Below, piece by piece: positions 57,787 to 64,000 of a stretch of 64,000 bases of DNA (its first letter is position 1; each line of letters begins with the position of its first letter). The stretch is from Proteles cristata cristata. Taxonomy: Eukaryota; Chordata; Mammalia; Carnivora; Hyaenidae. A model generated the notes under the pieces. That model saw nothing but the letters and a program-made list of their open reading frames with translations, did no database searches and was not told the DNA's origin. The translations under genes and the position numbers were made by a program. Location: NCBI GenBank assembly GCA_017311185.1, contig JAESUZ010005537.1:186001-250000 (forward strand), written 5' to 3'.

Positions 57787-58252
57787 TGTTAGGGTTCTCC
57801 AGAGAACAGACTGACTGACTCAGTATATGTGTTTGGAGTGGAACACACACATACACATGCACATGCGCATGTGCACACACGTGATTTATTTTAAGTAATT
57901 GGCTCATATGATTATGGAGTCTGCAGCCAGCAAGCTAGAGACTCAAGAAAGCCAATAGTATGGTCCAGTCTGAGTTAGAAGGCCTGAGAACCAGAACAGA
58001 TGGCCTAAATCCCACACTGGTGGAGGACCAATCTCCCAGCTCAGCAGTCAAGTATATAGAGAGAAAATTTTTCCTTCACTGAAACTTTTTGTTCTATTCA
58101 GGCCCTCCCTCAACAGACTAGATGATGTCCACCCTCACTGAGGAGAGTCAGTTTACCTATTCAAATGATAACCTCATCCAGAAACATCCTCACAGACATA
58201 CTCAGAAATAATGTTTAACCAAATATCTAGGCACCCCATGACCCAATAAATG
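57787..58252 (-). mobile_element. Unassigned old repeat with TG...CA ends
   Basis: Runs from TGTTAGGGTTCTCCAGAGAA to ATGACTGTCACA. This is a familiar mammal-wide sequence whose family I cannot name with certainty. Its position, where the 5' LTR of the neighbouring minus-strand MaLR is expected, suggests an LTR, but its sequence differs from the LTR at 56,038. The strand given assumes that link. Confidence 0.5.
57843..57881. repeat. CA/TG microsatellite with an 18-bp perfect palindrome
   Basis: The purine-pyrimidine alternating tract contains TGCACATGCGCATGTGCA at 57,858-57,875, which equals its own reverse complement. Confidence 0.95.
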
Positions 58253-58639
58253 ACTGTCACAGTCTTGTTCCTTCTTTTTACAATAATTTAAGGTCTTCTT
58301 TATGCCAGGTTCTGGGCCAGGGACACGAGAGGTAGGAATACCAAACCCTGGATCTCAAAATGTTTACAGTCTAGTAAGGGAAATTTGTTAGCAACAATAT
58401 AAAAGAGAAGTAATTGGTACCATTAAAGCAGAACAAGCATAGCAACTTGGGAAAGTTCTGTTATTACCTGAAATTGAGTCTAGGCTGTACAGAATCCATG
58501 CTACAGATCCTTCAACTTGCCAAAGCACCAAAATGCTTCTTGTGTGACTATGGGTCTGTGATTGCCTTCTAAAAACAGCAGCCATCTCCTCACACAAGAG
58601 CCAGTGAGCTGATACAGCTCTAGGAAAGAAAAGCCCCCC
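58253..58639. other. Spacer, possible small ancient repeat
   Basis: About 58,280-58,385 (TGCCAGGTTCTGGGCCAGG and following) looks like an L2 or MIR relic; too short to place. Confidence 0.4.
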
Positions 58640-58679
58640 ACCAAAAAGAAAGAAGAAGAAAGAAAGAGGAGGGAGGAGG

Positions 58680-58769
<90 letters not shown>

Positions 58770-58868
58770 AAAGAAAAGAAAAGAAAAAAGAAAAGAAAAG
58801 AAAAAAGAAAAGAAAAGAAAAGAAAAGAAAAGAAAAGAAAAGAAAAGAAAAGAAAAGAAAAGAAAAAA
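58640..58868 (+). repeat. Three-phase purine microsatellite: (GA)n, (GAAA)n, (GAAAA)n
   Basis: A GGGA-rich lead passes to about 20 GA units (58,684-58,724), then about 11 GAAA units (to about 58,770), then about 18 GAAAA units (to 58,866). It is over 200 bp of pure purine on the plus strand. The F/L/S-rich minus-strand open frames of up to 241 codons across it are repeat artefacts. Confidence 0.97.
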
Positions 58869-59929
58869 GCCCAGCATCTTCCAGAGCTCTCTTGAAGCCT
58901 TGACCACCTGCCATAACAAGCTCTCAAGGGAGCAAGGACATTACTATCAGACACTCCTTCCTTCTTGGTCCTACTGCTTCCCTTTAACTTTGTGCACGCA
59001 AGTAATGCCTTAATTTCTCTGATGCAGTTTTCTTCATTTATGAGTATCATAATTACCCTCACAATTTGTCTGAAGGTCAAGTAGGATAATGACTCATGGT
59101 CTGCCCAACACATTGCCTGCCATATAGTAAATCTTTAGCAAATATGAATACTTCTCACATCTCTCCACTCGTCCCTACTCTGCATCCATGTATTACTATA
59201 TCTGACTATTTTCAAAACAAGGATTTCCTTGCAGGAATGAGGTAATCTTCACTCATCAAAAATAAACTACTTTTTACTGCATAGGTTTATCCATTCAGTG
59301 AGTTTTTCTTGTATGCCTACCATGTATAAGAGAATAGTTTTGCATGTAACTAATAGCCATACCTAAGTCATGTTAAAATCTTATGCAATCCCCAAATTCC
59401 TTTCAGTCAATTTAGCTATTCCACATTAAGCACTACCATGTGCCAGGCATGGAGTTAGGGGCTGAGATTCAGAAACAGATGAGACATTTTCCTTGCCTCA
59501 AAAGTTTAGAAAATCAGGCAGGCCCTGTAAAAAACTAAATGCCACAACAGAGTTATGTAAAAAGCATAAAGGGGACCCCAAAAACTTGTCCCTGACAAAG
59601 TAAGGAAAGACTTCAAAGGGGAAGTAATAGTAGAGCTGGGCTTCAGCAGCTGAGTACGATTCATTTACATTTGTGTAACACTTGGGATTTTGCAAAATAT
59701 TTTGACAAAGAGAGGCTTTCTCAGATAACACTTGTCTTAGTTCTGGGCCCCACAGGGAGGGCAGAGCTCCTGGAACACAGGTGAGAGAAAAGAGGAGAGG
59801 GACTTTGCACTGCACCAGCCCAGGGTGCTGGAGAGGGGAGGTGACTTGCCTGAGGTCACAAAGAAGACTAGTTTAGAAACTATTCTTTTGCTCTACACCA
59901 GTCATTCCTTTGGCTCTCTCCTTCATGTC
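58869..59929. other. Spacer, possible small ancient repeats
   Basis: No gene. A stretch at about 59,430-59,530 (CTACCATGTGCCAGGCATGG) looks like an L2/MIR relic. Confidence 0.45.
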
Positions 59930-60210
59930 ATTAAGAGCTATACTCAGATTGCCCCTCCTCAGAGACACTTTTGCTGAACCCCAAACAAAACAGCTGTGCC
60001 TTTCCCTACCCTGCTTCATTTTAGTTCTTTGCTCTTATAACTAGCTGACATCATATATCTATTTGATTTTTGTCTGCCCCACAGGCTTGTGATTTGCATT
60101 AAAGGAGGGATTTTGTTTGCCTTATTCAATGGGAGTAACTAGAACAATGCTTGGTACACAGTAGGCTCTCAACAAATATTTGTTGCATGAATGAATGAAT
60201 GAATGCTGTG
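59930..60210 (+). mobile_element. L2 3' end, plus strand
   Basis: Clear L2 3' end: CAGAGACACTTTTGCTGAAC, then GTACACAGTAGGCTCTCAAC and AAATATTTGTTGCATGAATG. The terminal GAAT units (60,190-60,204) are the usual short L2 tail repeat. Confidence 0.82.
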
Positions 60211-60639
60211 ATGAACATCCTTGTTCACCTGTCTTTATGAAATTATTCAGTATTTTCTTAGGATCAGCAAAATTGCTGAGTGTCCATGGTTATGCATTGA
60301 TTAGTACAGTGATTAGCATATAGCAGATATTTTATTAACATCTGCTTAGTGATTGAAATTGAATTGAATATTTTTTCTTGAACTGTACCAAATTAACTGA
60401 TTCCAGGTTTAAATTCTTCCAATATTTAATTGAGCATCTAAACCATTTGTTCATTCATTTATTTACTTATCAGACATCATCGGCATTATGGATGCAAAAT
60501 CAATTAGGAAATGATCCCCTGACCTTGAGATGCTCTCAGTCTAATGAGGAAGGCAGACAAGTTAACTGATAGATGGGAATGAGGCTCTTTTTTTTTTTCT
60601 CTATAGTAGTCTTTTCTGGCCTCTGCCCCTCATCACATG

Positions 60640-60830
60640 TGAAACCTAAGGCAATTTGCATGGCTCTCCTGTACCTGTTTTCTCACCTGTAAAGTGGAGA
60701 GAGTTGCAGTAATTGTTTTATAGGGTGGTGGGGAAGAATCACATGTTAATCATGTTAATGGGCATAAAAGCTTAGGATACTGCCTGAAGCATAGCAAGAG
60801 TTCTTTCTGTAAATGTTACCATTCTACTAG
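60640..60830 (+). mobile_element. MIR fragment, plus strand
   Basis: The 3' part of MIR is recognisable: CTGTTTTCTCACCTGTAAAG, then a TGTTTTATAGGGTGGTGGGG region and an AAGAGTTCTTTCTGTAAATG end. Confidence 0.6.
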
Positions 60831-61665
60831 CCCCATTTTACAAAAATAACAGGCTCACCAAGTCTCAACTGTTTGTCTAAGGTAAGTAATAGAGATGGAA
60901 TTTAAATTCAACTCCTCCAACTCCATACCCAGGCATTCCCTGCATTATGAATCTGCCTGCACCATTTGGACTTCTTTTCCTGGGGACATAATCTTCTCCT
61001 GGACTTTGAAATGTGGGGGAGTTGGGTTCCTAGGTCTGCTGTTGCCCATATAACCCCTGCTCCCCACTCTCCTCTTGCCCTTCACACTATGCTGACAAAC
61101 CCCCAACCAATTGAAAACCCACATGTTAATAGTTTTAGGAAAAAAATGTCTTTTGATAATTAAGCTGGTGGAATTTAGAAATCAACAGAACAGTACATTT
61201 TCCCAGCAGAGCCAAGAAATTAATTAGGAGCAATTTGCTGTCAGAAACAATTTCCATAATTTTAAGTTAAAAAAAAAAGCAGAAAATCACTTTTGTGGGT
61301 GTTTATTTATTTTTTTCTTATCCTTTCCATTCTAAACTGATTTAACTCCTGGAAAGACAAATCCTTCCAAACACCTATCTTCTGTTCCTCAAACTCTTCC
61401 CTTGAGAGGCATTCCAGCCTCTCTCTGACAGGAGGGTAAAGAGGAATTGTATGAGACAAAGCCTTTGATCCCCTCTTTTACTCCATAGAACAGAACCTGT
61501 ACTTTTTCAACAGAGTGATCATGAAATGTGCACATTCTGGTCCCAAGAGTGTGGGTGGGGGAGGGAGAAATGTGATGCTTTGGGAAAAGAGTCTGAGAGG
61601 GGAAGAACAGAAGCCATGATACAATGAATGAGCCACTATAGATAAGCCTTCGCTGTAGAGAGGCA
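60831..61665. other. Spacer, nothing recognised
   Basis: No gene and no clear repeat. Short open frames of 62-65 codons are unremarkable. Confidence 0.5.
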
Positions 61666-61880
61666 CTAAGGCACTGTGGCTAACAGCATAGACTCTAATT
61701 CTGGAGCCAGACTGCTTGGGATCACATCCAAATTCTGCCCCTTCACTATATCCATGTGACCTTGGGCAAGTTCTTTAATTTCTTTGTGACCCAGCTATCT
61801 CATAAAGTAGTTATGATAGCTTACGGAGCTCATATGTCAACATGAAGACCACAATGCCTGGTGTATAACAGGTGATAATG
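61666..61880 (+). mobile_element. MIR, near full length, plus strand
   Basis: Landmarks in order: TGGAGCCAGACTGCTTGGGA, TGTGACCTTGGGCAAGTTCT, TATCTCATAAAGTAG and AATGCCTGGTGTATAACAGG. This is the best-preserved MIR in the window. Confidence 0.85.
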
Positions 61881-62062
61881 ACTTTGCTATGGTGATGATG
61901 ATGATGGTGGCAAGTATAAAAATCCCAAAAGAAGAGGTCTGTTACTGGGCCCATAGACTTGGGTGTTCCAGACTCACAGTTGGCCAACACTAAAGAGCTC
62001 TCCTATCCCAACAGCCCTTTATTTTGTAAGGCATCATAGCAAAGAGCAGTGCTTCTGAGACA

Positions 62063-62111
<49 letters not shown>

Positions 62112-63269
62112 TGACTAACAATAGTAGAAACACTAAGGTTCATGAATGATTTACTTGTTTGTATCAGGTAGAACTGATTTAAGGTTACCCATGAAATTAT
62201 TTTTGTTTTCTTACCATTCACATATGAGAGGAAAAGAAGGGAGCAGAGCCCAAACTGAAGCTGGAGAGTAGATTGTAAATGGCAGTCTGGAAGTACCTAA
62301 GGCATACCCTGTCACTAGTGACCACTACTATTGCAGAGTTAACCAGCTTATAGTTTTAGCTAATTATAAGTTAACTGTTATACATCATTGCCATTTTGTT
62401 TCATTTTCTTTAACTTTGGGTGTATTAGTTAAGTGTATAACCAAGAAAAAGAAACCACTCCAAATATTTAAAACAAAGAAGATTCAATGCAAGAAATAGT
62501 GTGCCCTGGGAAGTCAAACAAAGAATGGAGAACAAACTCAGAGGTTAGCAACAGCAGGAAGACACTCCCACCCTAGCCTGGAGTATCAAAGGGAGGGAAG
62601 GCGGTAGTGGTTATCCAGCGAAAGCTAGAACCATGGCCACATGTCCAGCAGAACTTAGAGCCATGGAGGAGACAAAGCCACTTCTAACGACACCTCCATG
62701 TGAATGGGGGGATGCTCTGGTTTCTCTCTTCTACTGTCTGATGCTTTTACCAAACCATTGGCCAAATTGGAGCACCTTGTAGCTCCATTCATAAAGGGAT
62801 TACCCCCATATGAGATTTGTCTCATCCCTTAGCCTCTGGAAAATTTCTCAGCTATTGTGATTCTGTGCAGCTAAGACTATCCCTTCCCTATAACTGCACC
62901 TAAGAGGGCTTCCCAAATGGAAAGGCATGTAGAACAGCATACCTGTACATCATGGGTTACTCAAGAGAGGATTATTAGTTCAAGTTGAAGTTGATAACTG
63001 CATGGGGCAGATATCAAGAGCCAGGACATGAACTCAGGGAATCCAAAGCCAGAGCAGAGTGCAGAATGGAGGCAGAGAATATGAAGATAAGAGACCAGAG
63101 CTTTCACTCTATTGGGCTTTAAGGGCATTTCTGCAGCATAGACAAGGGATACTGACTGTGTTTGAAGGCCCATAGCCTGGGAAGCTGGGGAAAGCCAGGA
63201 TTAGAAGAGTCATTATCTACAAAGTTCTTGACATGCTATTTGATACACAATAAAAATTAATTCCCTCCT
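61881..63269. other. Spacer, nothing recognised apart from a microsatellite
   Basis: No gene. Contains the (CA)n run at 62,064-62,108. Confidence 0.5.
62064..62108. repeat. (CA)n microsatellite
   Basis: About 22 uninterrupted CA units followed by CGTGTG. Likely polymorphic. Confidence 0.97.
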
Positions 63270-63680
63270 TACCCCTCTTTCATTTACTTCAACATGTATT
63301 TACCAAACACCTCAGCTATATGAAGACCAGTGCTAAGTACTAGTTACAGGGATACAATATAATGGATAAGGACATAGAAAGAGCCTACTAAAATTCCAAT
63401 ACAACAGACTATGCCAAATAAAAGTACAATATAATAATATCTTCTGGAGGTAATAAAAGGAAAGAGATTAATTACACCTAAGAAATCAAAATAAGTTTCA
63501 GAGAAGAAATAGCATTTGATGAAGACCTTGAAGCACAAGCAAGGCTTGATTGGTAGAGAAGGGAAAAAGCATCAGGCAGTAGGAACAGCATGTGCAGAGG
63601 CCTGGAAGTGAAAGAGTACAGAGCATCATTGGGGACAGGTAAAGGGTCCAGTGTGCCTTGACTTTGGGCAATGGGAATGG
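63270..63680 (-). mobile_element. L2 3' region, minus strand
   Basis: Antisense L2 order: CCAGTGCTAAGTACTAGTTA, GATGAAGACCTTGAAGCACA, GGCAGTAGGAACAGCATGTG and AGAGGCCTGGAAGTGAAAG. Confidence 0.75.
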
Positions 63681-63902
63681 AGAGAGTATGAAGTTATTTA
63701 GTGAAAGGTGAGGGTGGGGAGATCATGGGAGCTGGATCCTTGGGGGCCTCTTCTGGACCAGAAAACCTCAGCAATTGTGTAATCTTTTAGGGGTCAGAAG
63801 ATTGGGCTCAAATAGGCTATTTTCTGGCAGCAAGTCAGGGAAACAATTCAGAGAAGCAGGACAAAGTTTGAGTTGTAAATTATTCTTCTCCTGCCTAGAC
63901 CT

Positions 63903-64000
63903 CTTTTTTTTTTTAATGTTTTTTTATTTATTTCTAGGAGAGAGAGAGAAAGACAGTGTGAGCAGGGGAGGGTCAGAGAGAGAGGGAGTCACAGACTCTG
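63903..64000 (-). mobile_element. CAN-type SINE, minus strand, cut by the window end
   Basis: The T-rich tail, (GA)n and GTGAGCAGGGGAGGGTCAGA segment are present. The tRNA-derived head lies beyond position 64,000. Confidence 0.93.

Noticed and set aside
58388..59113. 241-codon minus-strand frame with long F, L and S runs
   Set aside because: It is the complement of the GA/GAAA/GAAAA microsatellite. Low-complexity translation, not a membrane protein.
1..64000. A hidden undescribed system such as a novel gene cluster or array
   Set aside because: I looked on both strands for conserved multi-gene order, arrays, RNA-like structure and unexplained long frames. What remains after transposons, microsatellites and the MAPRE1 retrocopy is AT-rich sequence without visible signals.

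Overview
This 64 kb window is nuclear DNA from a carnivoran mammal, most likely a cat (Felidae). The main evidence is a set of twelve tRNA-derived CAN-type SINEs. Each has the tRNA-like head, the (CT)n block and the A-rich tail typical of carnivores, and their sequence looks felid. Carnivore-type L1 elements and mammal-wide L2, MIR and MaLR relics surround them. I find no functional protein-coding gene, exon, tRNA, rRNA or CRISPR array. Almost every open frame here is short and is explained by a transposon, a simple repeat or chance.

Layout. Positions 1-18,000 are AT-rich intergenic DNA with scattered SINEs, an internally deleted L1 (3.0-6.2 kb), an L2 relic and a HAL1/L1M-like relic. At 18.2-19.8 kb lies a processed pseudogene of MAPRE1 (microtubule end-binding protein EB1), itself split by a SINE. 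At 21.1-22.3 kb is a Tigger-like DNA transposon with recognisable terminal inverted repeats and the remains of a transposase start. At 25.6-27.1 kb is an L1 whose 5' part is inverted (twin priming). From 28 to 33.5 kb there are older L1M and LTR pieces.

The centre, 33.5-51.9 kb, is an L1 nest. A degenerate plus-strand L1 carries a clean solo LTR with a 6-bp target duplication inside its reverse-transcriptase region. It is then cut off by a young, near full-length minus-strand L1 (39.94-47.0 kb). That L1 has a CpG-rich 5' UTR containing two 194-bp tandem monomers. About 2 kb further on, a second young L1 lies on the plus strand (49.02-51.90 kb); it is 5'-truncated and has a good target-site duplication. 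The two young copies form a long inverted repeat with arms of about 2.85 kb.

From 52 kb to the end the character changes. Ancient L2, MIR and MaLR relics dominate, young L1 is absent, and microsatellites are frequent. The final SINE runs off the end of the window.

I found no evidence of an undescribed biological system. The items most worth a second look are structural: the inverted young L1 pair, the L1 junction without a target duplication, the 5'-UTR monomers, the twin-primed L1, the solo LTR, and nested insertions that order the events in time. Family names rest on remembered consensus features, not on a database search.
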